Under the pieces are notes generated by a model. That model ran no database searches. It had not been told where the DNA came from and worked only from the letters and a program-made list of their open reading frames with translations. Positions 16,492 to 25,866 of a stretch of DNA of 37,249 nucleotides are shown here, one piece after another. The DNA comes from Acidimicrobiales bacterium. Its GTDB lineage: Bacteria > Actinomycetota > Actinomycetes > Mycobacteriales > QHCE01. Both the position numbers and the translations under genes were made by a program. The number at the start of each line of letters is the position of its first letter. Within the stretch, counting starts at the first letter, position 1. The stretch is taken from the NCBI GenBank assembly GCA_003243955.1, contig QHCE01000049.1, positions 1 through 37,249 on the forward strand, written 5' to 3'.

Positions 16492-17481
16492 ATGGCACAA
16501 TTAGTGGACTGGCGATTTGCGCAATCAACCGCGGCTTTGCTGGGTAAAACCGGGCCAAACTGCAGTCTGGATCAGGCAAGTGAAGCGGTGGCGCAGCTCC
16601 GCGAGTTAGCTGCGCTATCGGCGAAACATGTCTGCGACGTCACAGAGCTAGCCCAGGGCATCGGGGGCATCGGGGGCATGGCACTGCCTTCAGCCAGAGT
16701 TGTGGATCGCCGTGACTGGGTTGCGATCAACGCCGCGGGTTTCCAGGCCGTGATTGAACCTGTGCTGTTGCGCCACGCCGCCTCGGGCCCGATCTCGACC
16801 CGCGCTCGGGTCGTAACGTCTGCCGCTACAGGTGTTCAGCTGGGTGCGGTGCTGGGGTTCGTCTCCTCCCGAGTGCTCGGTCAATACGAGACGTTTTCCA
16901 CCTCGCCAGGACAGTTACTGCTGGTCGCACCAAATATCATGGCCGCCGAGCAGAAGCTGGATGTCGACTCCCGTGATTTTCGGCTCTGGGTCTGTCTGCA
17001 TGAGGTGACGCATCAAGTGCAGTTCACCATGGTGCCGTGGCTGCGCGGCTACTTCATGTCCGAGCTGGAAGCCTTGCTGGAGCTCCGATCGCCGCTGGAT
17101 CTACTGCGTTCGCCGGCCTCACGAGCGCGCTTGGCTAACCTGACCGCTCTGATGACCTTGTTGGAAGGCCACGCCGAGTATGTGATGGACGCGGTCGGCC
17201 CCAATATCGTTGCAAGTGTGGCGCAGATCCGCGCAAAGTTTGATGCCCGCCGCCGTGCCGGGAATCCAGTCCAACGGCTACTGCGATATGTCTTGGGTAT
17301 AGAGCACAAACTACGCCAGTACGTCGAGGGCAAGCGGTTTGTTACTGAGGTTGTGAACGCGGTTGGAATGTCGGGCTTCAACGTTGTGTGGCGGGACCCA
17401 GATGCGTTACCTAGCCGCGCCGAGTTGGCACAGCCTTTGGCTTGGCTCAATCGGGTTCAGCCGGCGGGCGTCGCGGGCTGA
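16492..17481 (+). CDS. DUF2342 family zinc-dependent metalloprotease (zincin)
   Basis: The 329-residue protein carries the zincin motif HEVTH (residues 170-174, in VCLHEVTHQVQF) and a downstream LLEGHAEYVMDAVG block whose glutamate is the likely third zinc ligand. This matches the actinobacterial zincin_2/DUF2342 family, sometimes annotated as associated with coenzyme F420 biosynthesis; the actual substrate is not known. It occupies the conserved place between dacB and tilS. A small in-gene repeat encodes GIGGIGG (about 16660-16680). The stop TGA directly abuts the tilS GTG, so translation is probably coupled. ATG 16492 is the only good start. Confidence 0.9.
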   Translation: MAQLVDWRFAQSTAALLGKTGPNCSLDQASEAVAQLRELAALSAKHVCDVTELAQGIGGIGGMALPSARVVDRRDWVAINAAGFQAVIEPVLLRHAASGPISTRARVVTSAATGVQLGAVLGFVSSRVLGQYETFSTSPGQLLLVAPNIMAAEQKLDVDSRDFRLWVCLHEVTHQVQFTMVPWLRGYFMSELEALLELRSPLDLLRSPASRARLANLTALMTLLEGHAEYVMDAVGPNIVASVAQIRAKFDARRRAGNPVQRLLRYVLGIEHKLRQYVEGKRFVTEVVNAVGMSGFNVVWRDPDALPSRAELAQPLAWLNRVQPAGVAG

Positions 17482-18507
17482 GTGGGATCGTTGGCTGTGT
17501 CTAAGCTTCCGGCGGCGGTAGCGCAGGTCCAGCGTGCGGTGCGTGTCTGCCTCACTCGGTTGCGTGCGGGAACCAACGTTGCGCATCCAGCTGGCCATCC
17601 TCTGGTGTTAGTGGCCTGCTCAGGAGGCCCTGATTCACTCGCGCTGGCTGACGCCGTGGCTGCGATCGCCCCCTCGGTGGGCCTGAGTGCTGGGCTGGTG
17701 AGCGTAGATCACGGTCTCGCGGCGGGCTCGCGGCAGCGTGCGCAGTCTGTTGCCGACTGGGCACTGCGGCGCGGGTTGCAACCATGTGAAGCCGTCACGG
17801 TAACCGTTCGTGGGACGGGTGGGCCTGAATCGGCGGCGCGCGCGGCCCGCTATGCCGCCTTAGACGTTGCCGCGCAGCGACATGGCGCTGTCGCGGTGTT
17901 GCTCGGTCACACTCAAGACGATCAGGCCGAGACAGTGCTTTTGGGCCTGGCACGTGGCTCAGGGGCGAGAGCGTTAGCGGGTATGGCGAGCCAGCGTGGC
18001 CGGTATCATCGGCCGCTGCTGGGGCTATCGCGGGCCTGTACGCGGCAAGCCGCGGCGCAGCGGCAACTTCCGGTGTGGCATGACCCACACAACACCGACG
18101 TCCGGTTCACCCGTTCTCGACTTCGTGCGCTGCTGCCAGAGCTCGAAGCCAGCATCGGTCCAGGTGTGATAGCCGGTCTTACCCGAACGGCGCACCTGCT
18201 GCGGGCCGATGCTGAATATCTGGACGCTGCCGCTGCCGCGCTGCTTGCTGAAACTGTCGGTGTCGACGGCAGTTTGGATGCTGTTGCGCTCGCCGCGCAG
18301 CCGCTTGCGCTACGCGGCAGGGTGCTGCGCGGTTGGGTACTACGGACTGACGTAACCGCGGGGGCGTTCACCGCGGCGCATGTAGCGCGGCTGGACGAAC
18401 TACTCACCCACTGGCATGGGCAGGGTCCGGTGTATCTGCCCGGAGCCGTGCGTGTGGGGCGTCGGGCAGGTCGCCTACACGCCGATCCTGCCGCCGTGTC
18501 AGGCTAA
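17482..18507 (+). CDS. tilS: tRNA(Ile)-lysidine synthase
   Basis: This N-type ATP pyrophosphatase attaches lysine to C34 of the CAU-anticodon tRNA-Ile so that it reads AUA. The PP-loop SGGPDS is at residues 47-52 ([18 protein letters not shown]), followed by [10 protein letters not shown] and [19 protein letters not shown], both family hallmarks, and then RPLLGLSR. At 341 residues it is the short actinobacterial form. GTG 17482 touches the preceding TGA; an in-frame GTG (17500) is an alternative start. It lies in the conserved tilS-hpt-ftsH order. Confidence 0.94.
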   Translation: MGSLAVSKLPAAVAQVQRAVRVCLTRLRAGTNVAHPAGHPLVLVACSGGPDSLALADAVAAIAPSVGLSAGLVSVDHGLAAGSRQRAQSVADWALRRGLQPCEAVTVTVRGTGGPESAARAARYAALDVAAQRHGAVAVLLGHTQDDQAETVLLGLARGSGARALAGMASQRGRYHRPLLGLSRACTRQAAAQRQLPVWHDPHNTDVRFTRSRLRALLPELEASIGPGVIAGLTRTAHLLRADAEYLDAAAAALLAETVGVDGSLDAVALAAQPLALRGRVLRGWVLRTDVTAGAFTAAHVARLDELLTHWHGQGPVYLPGAVRVGRRAGRLHADPAAVSG

Positions 18508-18511
18508 AGGG

Positions 18512-19141
18512 GTGCCGGCTTTCGACGACACCACCTCTGTCCCTACCTCTGCAGCCTCTGCCGAGGTCCATTCCGATATCGCCTCGGTGCTGCTCACCGA
18601 GCGGCAAATCACCGACAAGACGGCCGAGTTGGCTGCGCGGGTACGCGCTGATTACTCAGTTGTTGGCCGAGTTGATCGGCCCATCCTGCTGGTCGGGGTG
18701 CTCAAAGGGGCCGTGATGTTCATGGCCGACTTCGCTCGAGCGCTAGACCGCGAGGTCGAGATGGAGTTTATGGCCATCTCGTCCTACGGTGCCTCTACCA
18801 GCTCCTCCGGCGTGGTCCGGATCCTCAAAGACCTCGACCGTGACATCACTGACAAGCATGTGCTGCTGGTAGAAGACGTGGTCGACTCCGGTCTTACGCT
18901 CTCGTGGCTGCTCCGGAACTTGGCAAGCCGCAGCCCGGCCAGCCTGGAGGTTGTGGCGCTGCTGCGCAAGCCTGACGCTATCCGGGTGCCAGTGGACGTT
19001 CGGTATGTGGGTTTTGACATTCCCAATGAGTTCGTTGTCGGTTACGGCCTGGATTACGCCGAGCGCTACCGTAACCTCCCTTACTTGGGAAAGCTGAAGC
19101 CGCAAGTGTATTCAAGCTCCGATAGCTCATGGAAATCTTAA
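18512..19141 (+). CDS. hpt: Hypoxanthine phosphoribosyltransferase
   Basis: This purine salvage enzyme converts hypoxanthine and guanine with PRPP to IMP and GMP in the cytoplasm. The PRPP-binding motif is [13 protein letters not shown] (E121, D122 and D125 from GTG 18512). Upstream lie [18 protein letters not shown] and the flexible-loop block [11 protein letters not shown]; downstream are LLRKPDA and [17 protein letters not shown], all typical of HPRT. The start GTG 18512 lies four bases after the tilS stop and gives 209 residues, close to the mycobacterial length. Starts further upstream would overlap tilS. Confidence 0.95.
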   Translation: MPAFDDTTSVPTSAASAEVHSDIASVLLTERQITDKTAELAARVRADYSVVGRVDRPILLVGVLKGAVMFMADFARALDREVEMEFMAISSYGASTSSSGVVRILKDLDRDITDKHVLLVEDVVDSGLTLSWLLRNLASRSPASLEVVALLRKPDAIRVPVDVRYVGFDIPNEFVVGYGLDYAERYRNLPYLGKLKPQVYSSSDSSWKS

Positions 19142-19303
19142 GAGGTTCCTCTAAAGCCCACTCGATGCCGTCCTGACATCTTCGCGGTAGGCTCATAGTG
19201 AGACTCATCTCTAAGCGATTTCCGAAAATTCTCATCCCCGATTTCACTCCGGGGGCAGCCTTATTTGACGCAGGAGGGCTGGGGCGCATTGTCCCGCACG
19301 CGC

Positions 19304-21388
19304 ATGGAACGTACTCGATTTTTCCGCCGCCCGCTGTTTTGGATCATCCTGGTAGTTGCGGCTGCTCTGGTAATTGGCCCTTGGTTCACCGGAGGCGAGG
19401 ACTACAAAGACGTCGACACCTCAGTTGCGCTCACCCAAATTGACCGCAACAACTTCACCTCGGTCAAGGTGCAAGACAAAGAGCAGTTGATTTCGCTGAA
19501 GCTTAAGAAAGAAGCGAGCGGCAGCAAACGCATTCAGGCGTCCTACCCCAGCGGAGCCAGCCGAGCGATCTTTGATCTGCTGCGCGATAAACAAAAGCAG
19601 AACAATAAGGTCTCATTCGACACTAAGGTTTCCGAAGAAAATATCTTCGTCACCATGCTGATCAGCTTGCTGCCGATCGCGGTTTTGGTTTTGCTTCTGC
19701 TGTTCTTCATGAGCCAGATGCAAGGCGGCGGTAACCGAATCATGAATTTCGGCAAGTCCAAAGCCAAGCTCGTCAGTAAAGACACACCTAAGACGACGTT
19801 TGCTGACGTTGCCGGCGCCGACGAAGCTATCGAGGAACTACAGGAGATTAAGGACTTCCTGCAAAGCCCGGCGAAATACCAGGCAATTGGGGCAAAGGTT
19901 CCCAAAGGTGTGCTGCTATTTGGTCCGCCAGGTACGGGGAAGACGTTGTTGGCCCGCGCCGTGGCCGGCGAGGCGGGTGTGCCGTTCTACTCGATCTCCG
20001 GTTCAGACTTTGTGGAAATGTTCGTCGGTGTCGGTGCTTCTCGGGTGCGCGACCTGTTCGAGCAGGCCAAAGCGAACGCGCCAGCGATCGTATTCGTGGA
20101 TGAGATCGACGCGGTGGGCCGCCATCGCGGTGCTGGGATGGGCGGCGGCCATGACGAGCGTGAGCAAACGCTGAATCAGCTACTGGTGGAGATGGACGGT
20201 TTCGATACTAAAGGCGGCGTGATTTTAATTGCCGCGACTAACCGGCCGGATATCCTTGATCCAGCACTACTGCGGCCGGGTCGCTTCGACCGGCAGATCG
20301 CGGTAGACCGGCCGGATTTGTTGGGCCGCAAAGCAATTCTGAAAGTGCATGCCAAAGGTAAACCGTTCCGTCCCGATGTTGATCTGGAAACAGTCGCTCG
20401 CCGTACCCCTGGTTTTACTGGTGCGGACTTGGCGAACGTGATTAACGAGGCAGCACTATTGTCGGCACGATTCGATGAGAAGGCCATCAAGGATTCCTAC
20501 CTCGAAGAAGCCATTGACCGGGTCCTCGCCGGACCCGAACGTAAGACTCGCGTAATGAGCGAGAAGGAAAAGAAAGTCACCGCCTACCATGAAGGCGGCC
20601 ATGCGTTGGTGGCGTGGGCGTTGCCGCACTCCGCCCCGGTGCATAAAGTGACGATTCTGTCGCGTGGTCGTTCGCTTGGACACACGTTGATCCTGCCCAC
20701 CGAGGACAAGTACACCCAGACCCGCTCGGAGATGATCGACACACTCGCGTACGCGCTGGGTGGCCGAGCGGCTGAGGAGCTGGTATTTCACGAGCCGACC
20801 ACTGGTGCTGGTAACGACATTGAGAAGGCCACCACGCTGGCGCACAGCATGGTCACCGAATACGGCATGAGCGCCAAGCTCGGTGCGGTGCGGTATGGCC
20901 AGAAAGATTCTGAACCATTTTTGGGTCGCGACTACGGTCACCAGGCCAATTACTCTGATACGGTCGCCGCCGACATTGATGCTGAGGTGCGGCATCTCAT
21001 TGAAATTGCCCACGACGAGGCATACGAGATTCTGGTCGAGTACCGCGACGTTCTAGACAGCGTGGTACTGGAGCTGCTGCAGAAAGAGACGCTGTCCAAA
21101 GACGACATGGCGCGGTTGTGTGAGCGGGTGGTGAAGCGTCCACCAATGGCGCCGTACAACGGTTTCGGCAAGCGGGAACCTAGCAAACTGCCCCCAGTCA
21201 TAACGCCGGCGGAGCTTTCGGAGTTACACAAGAAGCCCGGCGAGCCTGGCCAGAGTGGCGAGACCGGTGGGAGTGTCAATGGCCACAAGGAGCCTGAGCC
21301 GGTCAGCGCGGGCGACCCGCTCAACGATCCGCTGCCACCGCGATCAGACACCCTAAAGCCGAGTGACCTACCCGGCGATCTGGACTGA
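19304..21388 (+). CDS. ftsH: ATP-dependent zinc metalloprotease FtsH
   Basis: The membrane-anchored AAA+ protease degrades misassembled membrane proteins and some regulators. Two transmembrane helices ([15 protein letters not shown], and [19 protein letters not shown]) flank a short external domain. The AAA domain has Walker A GPPGTGKT (residues 207-214), Walker [12 protein letters not shown] and the SRH region [19 protein letters not shown]. The protease zinc site is HEGGH (429-433). The C-terminal tail is acidic and Pro-rich. ATG 19304 gives the family-typical start [10 protein letters not shown]; an in-frame TTG at 19289, with AGGAGG at 19272-19277 upstream, is the alternative and would add five residues. 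A hairpin repeat starts 5 bases after the stop. Confidence 0.97.
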   Translation: MERTRFFRRPLFWIILVVAAALVIGPWFTGGEDYKDVDTSVALTQIDRNNFTSVKVQDKEQLISLKLKKEASGSKRIQASYPSGASRAIFDLLRDKQKQNNKVSFDTKVSEENIFVTMLISLLPIAVLVLLLLFFMSQMQGGGNRIMNFGKSKAKLVSKDTPKTTFADVAGADEAIEELQEIKDFLQSPAKYQAIGAKVPKGVLLFGPPGTGKTLLARAVAGEAGVPFYSISGSDFVEMFVGVGASRVRDLFEQAKANAPAIVFVDEIDAVGRHRGAGMGGGHDEREQTLNQLLVEMDGFDTKGGVILIAATNRPDILDPALLRPGRFDRQIAVDRPDLLGRKAILKVHAKGKPFRPDVDLETVARRTPGFTGADLANVINEAALLSARFDEKAIKDSYLEEAIDRVLAGPERKTRVMSEKEKKVTAYHEGGHALVAWALPHSAPVHKVTILSRGRSLGHTLILPTEDKYTQTRSEMIDTLAYALGGRAAEELVFHEPTTGAGNDIEKATTLAHSMVTEYGMSAKLGAVRYGQKDSEPFLGRDYGHQANYSDTVAADIDAEVRHLIEIAHDEAYEILVEYRDVLDSVVLELLQKETLSKDDMARLCERVVKRPPMAPYNGFGKREPSKLPPVITPAELSELHKKPGEPGQSGETGGSVNGHKEPEPVSAGDPLNDPLPPRSDTLKPSDLPGDLD

Positions 21389-21393
21389 GATCA

Positions 21394-21545
21394 TCCGCCA
21401 AAAAGTCCCTGCCTGCGCTGTGCTCGCACGGGGCACCCGCACCCGGGCAGTCGCCTTGCCTATGCCCGGCGCAAGCTTGCGAGCCGGCCATAGGTATGGC
21501 GTAGGCGGCGGCTCCTACGGCCTTGGCAGATGCCTTTTTGGCGGA
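21394..21545 (+). repeat. Palindromic repeat element, copy 2 (152 bp)
   Basis: The perfect 12-bp terminal inverted repeat is TCCGCCAAAAAG (21394-21405) / CTTTTTGGCGGA (21534-21545). Internally it shares GTCCCTGCC, GGGGCACCC(G/A)CACCCGGGC and CTTGGCAGATGCC with copy 1, and GTAGGCGGCGGCTCCT with the nadC copy. Two inner hairpins are visible: one around 21469-21502 (CCTATG / CATAGG flanking CCGGC / GCCGG) and CGTAGG / CCTACG around 21500-21519. It lies between ftsH and folE. Confidence 0.85.
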
Positions 21546-21568
21546 CGCTCTAAAGCTATGATCGCGTA

Positions 21569-22162
21569 GTGGATATTAGCCGAGTCGCGCACTCCAGCCT
21601 CGATCTGCCACGGGCGGCTGCCGCGGTTCGGGAGTTACTTGCCGCACTGGGCGAGGATCCTGATCGGGACGGGCTACGAGATACTCCCGCTCGGGCGGCG
21701 GCAAGCTACGCACAGCTGTTGGCTGGAGTGACTGTTGACCCGAAAGCGCAGCTGTCGTCGTTTCCCGAGCCCCACGCCGATAGCGTGGTGGTACTTAAAG
21801 ATATCGCGTTCGCATCGCTATGCGAGCACAGCTTGTTGCCCTTTACCGGTGTCATTGGGGTTGGTTACGCTCCTGGTGGGAGCCGCCAGATTGCAAGCTG
21901 GGGTGGGGTGATTCGGATGATTAACGGTTACGCGCATCGGCCGCAGGTCCAGGAGCGGCTGACTAGTCAGATAGCTGATGCTGTGATTGCTAGGCTTGAT
22001 CCAGCGGGCGTACTGGTCGTTGTTTCCGCTACACATCAGTGCGTGTCTGCTGTGGGTGAGCGGCAAGCGAACTCTCGGGCCATTACAACGGCGGCGCGGG
22101 GCTGCTATGCCGAGGATTCGGGGGCCCGAGCTGGGTTGCTGAGCCTGCTGAGGTCGTCATGA
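21569..22162 (+). CDS. folE: GTP cyclohydrolase I family protein, divergent active site
   Basis: The 197-residue protein aligns with GTP cyclohydrolase I, which makes dihydroneopterin triphosphate, the first folate precursor: GEDPDRDGLRDTPARAA, LCEHSLLPFTGVIGVGY, HRPQVQERLTSQIADAV, and ATHQC. Several positions normally strictly conserved differ. The zinc ligand His of CEHH is Ser88 (C85-E-H-S); the Lys of the SK motif is Trp111; the Arg after HxC is Val162. The other zinc-ligand cysteines (C85, C158), H87 and H156 remain. It sits at the usual folE place, with its stop overlapping folP (ATGA). GTG 21569 is the start; no Shine-Dalgarno is clear. It may be inactive or altered. Confidence 0.88.
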   Translation: MDISRVAHSSLDLPRAAAAVRELLAALGEDPDRDGLRDTPARAAASYAQLLAGVTVDPKAQLSSFPEPHADSVVVLKDIAFASLCEHSLLPFTGVIGVGYAPGGSRQIASWGGVIRMINGYAHRPQVQERLTSQIADAVIARLDPAGVLVVVSATHQCVSAVGERQANSRAITTAARGCYAEDSGARAGLLSLLRSS

Positions 22163-23478
22163 CCAGTGTGATGGGCGTACTGAACGTCACACCCGACTCG
22201 CTCTCTGACGGTGGTCGTTACCTGGACACTGTGGCCGCCATCGAGCATGGATTAGCGCTGGTGGCAGACGGCGCCGACATAATTGACGTTGGCGGGGAGT
22301 CCACCCGGCCAGGTGCGGCGCGGGTAGATGCCCAGGTGGAGCTGGACCGAGTGTTGCCGGTAGTAGCGGCGCTGTCGGAGCAGGGCATCGCGGTGAGCGT
22401 GGACACCATGCGGGCATCTGTCGCGGCTGCAGCCCTAGCCGCCGGTGCTGGCGTGATTAACGATGTATCGGGTGGTCTTGCTGATCCTGACATGGCGCGG
22501 GTGGTTGCCGATGCCGGCTGTCGTTGGGTGCTCATGCATTGGCGGGGGCACAGCGAGCACATGCAGCAGCACGCTCACTACACCGATGTGTGCGCCGAGG
22601 TTGCTGCCGAGCTCACCGAGCGGGTGAGCGCGGCGCGGGAGGCGGGCGTTTCTGCCGAGCAGCTTATTATTGATCCAGGACTAGGGTTCGCCAAAACCGC
22701 CGAGCACAACTGGCAGTTACTGGGTGACTTTAGTGCACTGCGCGAGCTGGGGCTTCCACTACTGGTTGGGGCCAGCCGAAAAGCTTTCTTGGGTGCGCTG
22801 CTCGCCGAAAACAACGGTGTGGCGCGCCCCGCTACGCAGCGCGATGCCGCAACCACGGCTATCTCGGTGCTCGCGGCACTTGCTGGCGCGTGGGCGGTAC
22901 GGGTACACGATGTGCGTTCCACAGTGGACGCTTTAGCGGTATTGCATGCGGCAGGTGGCTCCGAGCGTAAGAGTAACGCTGCGAACAGGGTCAATCCTAT
23001 GGGGTTGGACAACACCCAACGCGGCGTGATCGCGCTGCATGGTTTACGGGCGTTTGGCTACCATGGAGTGCATCCGAGCGAGCGCGAACTTGGCCAAGAG
23101 TTCGTGGTCGATGCGCGACTGGAGTGCGAGATGGGCGCTGCCGCCCGCTCAGACGACCTTGCTCACACCGTGTCTTATGCCGAGCTGGCCGATCAACTCA
23201 TAGCGGTGTTAACGGGGGAGCCAGTGCGGCTGTTGGAGACGCTCGCGCAGCGACTAGTCACGATCTGTCTGGCGGATCCGCGGGTGCTGGCCGCGGAGAT
23301 CACGGTACATAAACCGTCAGCTCCACTGCCGCATGCGTTTACCGATGCCACAGTCACGTTGCGGGGGGATCGCGGCAGCAACGTCGGCGCGCTGTTTGGA
23401 GACAGTGGCAGCAACGTCGGCGCGCTCTGGGGAAACAGCGGCAGCAACGTCGGCGCGCTGTTGGGAAAACAGACATGA
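22159..23478 (+). CDS. folP: Dihydropteroate synthase fused to dihydroneopterin aldolase
   Basis: This is a fusion of two folate enzymes. Residues 1 to about 272 are dihydropteroate synthase (the sulfonamide target): VMGVLNVTPDSLSDGG, IDVGGESTRPGA, INDVSGG, IDPGLGFAK, GASRKAFLG, VRVHDV. After a short linker, residues about 290-405 are dihydroneopterin aldolase (FolB): LHGLRAFGYHGVHPSERELG, LLETLAQRL, and EITVHKPSAPLPHAF with the catalytic Lys. An internal ATG (22999) could allow separate FolB production. The last 34 residues are three 11-residue repeats of GSNVGAL-type, not part of either enzyme. Both ends overlap neighbours by ATGA. Confidence 0.94.
   Translation: MTSVMGVLNVTPDSLSDGGRYLDTVAAIEHGLALVADGADIIDVGGESTRPGAARVDAQVELDRVLPVVAALSEQGIAVSVDTMRASVAAAALAAGAGVINDVSGGLADPDMARVVADAGCRWVLMHWRGHSEHMQQHAHYTDVCAEVAAELTERVSAAREAGVSAEQLIIDPGLGFAKTAEHNWQLLGDFSALRELGLPLLVGASRKAFLGALLAENNGVARPATQRDAATTAISVLAALAGAWAVRVHDVRSTVDALAVLHAAGGSERKSNAANRVNPMGLDNTQRGVIALHGLRAFGYHGVHPSERELGQEFVVDARLECEMGAAARSDDLAHTVSYAELADQLIAVLTGEPVRLLETLAQRLVTICLADPRVLAAEITVHKPSAPLPHAFTDATVTLRGDRGSNVGALFGDSGSNVGALWGNSGSNVGALLGKQT
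23374..23472 (+). repeat. Three 33-bp tandem repeats at the 3' end of folP-folB
   Basis: The units are 23374-23406, 23407-23439 and 23440-23472. All share GGCAGCAACGTCGGCGCGCT exactly and differ in the last 13 bases. Each encodes GSNVGAL(F/W/L)G plus two variable residues, so copy-number change would keep the frame. The motif resembles the GSNVGDR start of FolK, encoded about 35 bases downstream. Confidence 0.95.
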
Positions 23479-23984
23479 GTCGCGCGGTGTTAGCCATGGG
23501 CTCCAACGTGGGTGATCGTTTCTACCACCTCAGCTCCGTGGTTCGAGCGCTAGGACCGCGCTTGATCGAAGTGTCCCCGGTGTTTGAAAATCCAGCTTTT
23601 GGCCCAATTCCGCAGGAACCGTTTCTCAACGCCGTCGCGGCGGCGCGAGACGACACCGCGGGGCCGGCTGACTGGTTGCACTTCGCGGCTCGCATGGAGC
23701 AGGCCGCGGGCCGGGTGCGTGAGCTGCGCTGGGGGCCGCGAAGCTTGGACGTGGACGTCATTACTGTTTATCACCAAGGAAAGCAGGTACGCAGTGACGA
23801 TCCGTGGCTACGGCTACCGCATCCGAGGGCGCGTGAGCGTGCTTGTGTGCTACTGCCGTGGGCGCATATCTGTCCAGATGACGAGCTGCCGGGCTATGGG
23901 CAGGTGAGTCAGCTACTGGCGGCTCTACCGCAACCTGAGCGCGACTCCATGGTTGAGCGCGCCGACTTGCGATGGCAGCTATGA
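23475..23984 (+). CDS. folK: 6-hydroxymethyl-7,8-dihydropterin pyrophosphokinase
   Basis: The 169-residue enzyme transfers pyrophosphate from ATP to hydroxymethyl-dihydropterin, giving the substrate of FolP. It has the N-terminal AVLAMGSNVGDRFYHL, the signature LRWGPRSLDVDVITV with the two magnesium-binding aspartates, and LPHPRARERACVLLPW. ATG 23475 overlaps the folP-folB stop (ATGA), and its own stop overlaps the next gene the same way, so the folE to DUF3180 run is one translationally coupled operon. Confidence 0.95.
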   Translation: MSRAVLAMGSNVGDRFYHLSSVVRALGPRLIEVSPVFENPAFGPIPQEPFLNAVAAARDDTAGPADWLHFAARMEQAAGRVRELRWGPRSLDVDVITVYHQGKQVRSDDPWLRLPHPRARERACVLLPWAHICPDDELPGYGQVSQLLAALPQPERDSMVERADLRWQL

Positions 23985-24523
23985 GCATGCGTACGCCGCG
24001 GGATGAGCAACCCCAGCCCACGTTGGTGCCCACTCGCTGGAGCACGCTGCTGCTAGTGGTGCTGATATTTGGTGCCGGAGCTGATCGCTTGATCGGCACC
24101 TGGTATTCGGCGTTGCCGCCGCTGCCATGGGGGCCACTGGTTTCAGTTGGGCTGATCGCGTTGATTGAGGTGGCCGCCGCGTGGCGGGTTGCACCGCATA
24201 TGCCCGGTCGTACAGTTGCGTTTGAGCCTGTGGAGCCGCTACTAGTGGCCAGACTCGCGGTGTTAGCGAAGGCGTCATCAGTGTTGGGCGCAGCGGTGAC
24301 TGGTGTGTGTATCGGAGCAGCAGCGTGGTTGGTGCCGCGCAGTGCGCAGGTAGTGGCAGCTGAACATGATGTTCCCGTCGCGCTAGTGGGGGTCATCGTG
24401 GGCGTGCTGCTGGTGGCAGCTGCGTTGTGGTTAGAGCGGGCATGCCGCATTCCATCGGCTAAATCGACAATTCAACCCCCTATAGGCCGGGCAGACGGCG
24501 TGTCGGATTCCGATACGGGGTAG
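23981..24523 (+). CDS. DUF3180 family membrane protein
   Basis: This small polytopic membrane protein of about 180 residues has four hydrophobic segments (STLLLVVLIFGAGADRLIG, PLVSVGLIALIEVAAA, ASSVLGAAVTGVCIGAAAWL, VALVGVIVGVLLVAAALWL). The RLIG and WYSALPP region and the position directly after folK identify it as DUF3180, found in actinobacteria. Function unknown. ATG 23981 is preferred over ATG 23972 because it gives the ATGA overlap seen throughout this operon. Confidence 0.85.
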   Translation: MSMRTPRDEQPQPTLVPTRWSTLLLVVLIFGAGADRLIGTWYSALPPLPWGPLVSVGLIALIEVAAAWRVAPHMPGRTVAFEPVEPLLVARLAVLAKASSVLGAAVTGVCIGAAAWLVPRSAQVVAAEHDVPVALVGVIVGVLLVAAALWLERACRIPSAKSTIQPPIGRADGVSDSDTG

Positions 24524-24555
24524 TGGGGGTCTCAGCGTGACTACCCTGTGGTGGC

Positions 24556-25866
24556 ATGACGAAGCCCTCGCGACCTGATGATGACCCAAAGGTTTCTCGC
24601 ACGTCTAACCCTGAACCTGGTGCGTCACACTCGCCCGATCCCTCAGAGCCGACCGCGGCGCTTACGACACATGCGTGGAGGCCCCATCCTTCGGCGCAGC
24701 TACCGGCTGAGGCCGGAACGCCGCCTCGCTCAGCTGCGGGCTATCCGCCAGGACCTCCAACGACAGTTGCGCCGGCGGCGGCTTACCCTCCGCATCATCA
24801 TGGCTCACAAGCTGAGCCGCCTCGGGACCGAGTTTGGCCCCATCTGCTCTGGGAGCTGTTGCTAGCTGTCGGTGCGGCGGTGCTGTTCGTGGCGTATCGA
24901 CAGCACGGTTCGCCAGGCTTTGACTCTGACGACTACAAGCCGGTCTGGTTCTGGGCTAGCTTGCTCGGTTTGTTGGCCATGGGCTTGTCTTTTTCGTTAC
25001 GAGTAGGGGCACCTAACCTTGCGGTGGGTTCGACGTTTCTGGCTGCCGGCGTGCTGGCTGGAATGTTCTACCACGAGCGGAGCTGGAGCGCGTGGCCTTC
25101 GGTCGCCGCGGCGGTGGGTGTCGCGGCGCTAGCTGGCTTACTGCTCGGCGCGATTGTGTCGGTGCTGCACGTGCCGGCGTGGGTGGCGTCTCTCGGGGCG
25201 GCTTTAGCGCTGCTTGCTTGGACGGTGAACACCGCCTACGCGGATAAAACGCGCCTTCTTACGCCAGTGCATGGCCCGAATCTGTTCAGTCACTGGGAGT
25301 GGATTTTCCTCGGCATCGCCGGGGTTTCGGTTATCGGTGGGACGTTTGGCGCGGTGTCTGGCCTGCGGCGGTCCTGGGGCGCTGGCGATAAAGCCGATGC
25401 GGCTAAGCGCCCCAACGCCGTGGGAGTGCTAGCCACGCTCGCTGGGTTTATTGTGTCGAGCGCTTTAGCTGCGGTAGCTGGCGGCCTTGCTTGGATCGGG
25501 ATCACCGCACATGGCTCCACGCCAACTTTGTCGGCGGCTTCTGATCCCGGTTCGGATCTGCTTTCTTACCTTTTCAGCAGCGGTGGGTTAGTGGTGCTGG
25601 TGTTGGCAGTTGTGTTGGTGGGTGGGGTGAGCGCATTTGGCCGCAGAGGTGGCATTTTCGGCACCATGCTCGCGACGTTGGTGATGGTGCTGCTGGTGGT
25701 GCAGCCAATTTTCGACTTCAACAGCCCCTACAACTACATGTACATCATCGCCGGCGCGCTACTGCTGGGCTTGGTGGTAACGCGGGTACTAGAGGCCAGT
25801 GGGAGTCGTACGCCTAAATCGCCGGTGCCAGACTCCTACGCTGACGCCGCCCTCGGCCAATGGTAG
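24556..25866 (+). CDS. ABC-transporter permease-like membrane protein (RbsC-type)
   Basis: The first 90 or so residues are Pro/Ser-rich and disordered, including PPGPPTTVAPAAAYPPHHH. The rest is polytopic, with around eight to ten hydrophobic helices. GGVSAFGRRGGIFGTMLATL near the C-terminus is the typical loop of sugar/branched-chain amino acid type permeases (BPD_transp_2, RbsC-like). No ATPase or binding-protein gene is adjacent, so it is an orphan permease; comparable genes sit beside folK/DUF3180 in other actinobacteria. The substrate cannot be told. ATG 24556 lies 33 bases after the previous stop. Confidence 0.78.
   Translation: MTKPSRPDDDPKVSRTSNPEPGASHSPDPSEPTAALTTHAWRPHPSAQLPAEAGTPPRSAAGYPPGPPTTVAPAAAYPPHHHGSQAEPPRDRVWPHLLWELLLAVGAAVLFVAYRQHGSPGFDSDDYKPVWFWASLLGLLAMGLSFSLRVGAPNLAVGSTFLAAGVLAGMFYHERSWSAWPSVAAAVGVAALAGLLLGAIVSVLHVPAWVASLGAALALLAWTVNTAYADKTRLLTPVHGPNLFSHWEWIFLGIAGVSVIGGTFGAVSGLRRSWGAGDKADAAKRPNAVGVLATLAGFIVSSALAAVAGGLAWIGITAHGSTPTLSAASDPGSDLLSYLFSSGGLVVLVLAVVLVGGVSAFGRRGGIFGTMLATLVMVLLVVQPIFDFNSPYNYMYIIAGALLLGLVVTRVLEASGSRTPKSPVPDSYADAALGQW

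Noticed and set aside
21363-21569. 68-residue ORF spanning repeat copy 2
   Set aside because: It is mostly repeat-element sequence beginning inside ftsH, with no ribosome site; likely accidental, although the same reading of the element is what nadC absorbed.
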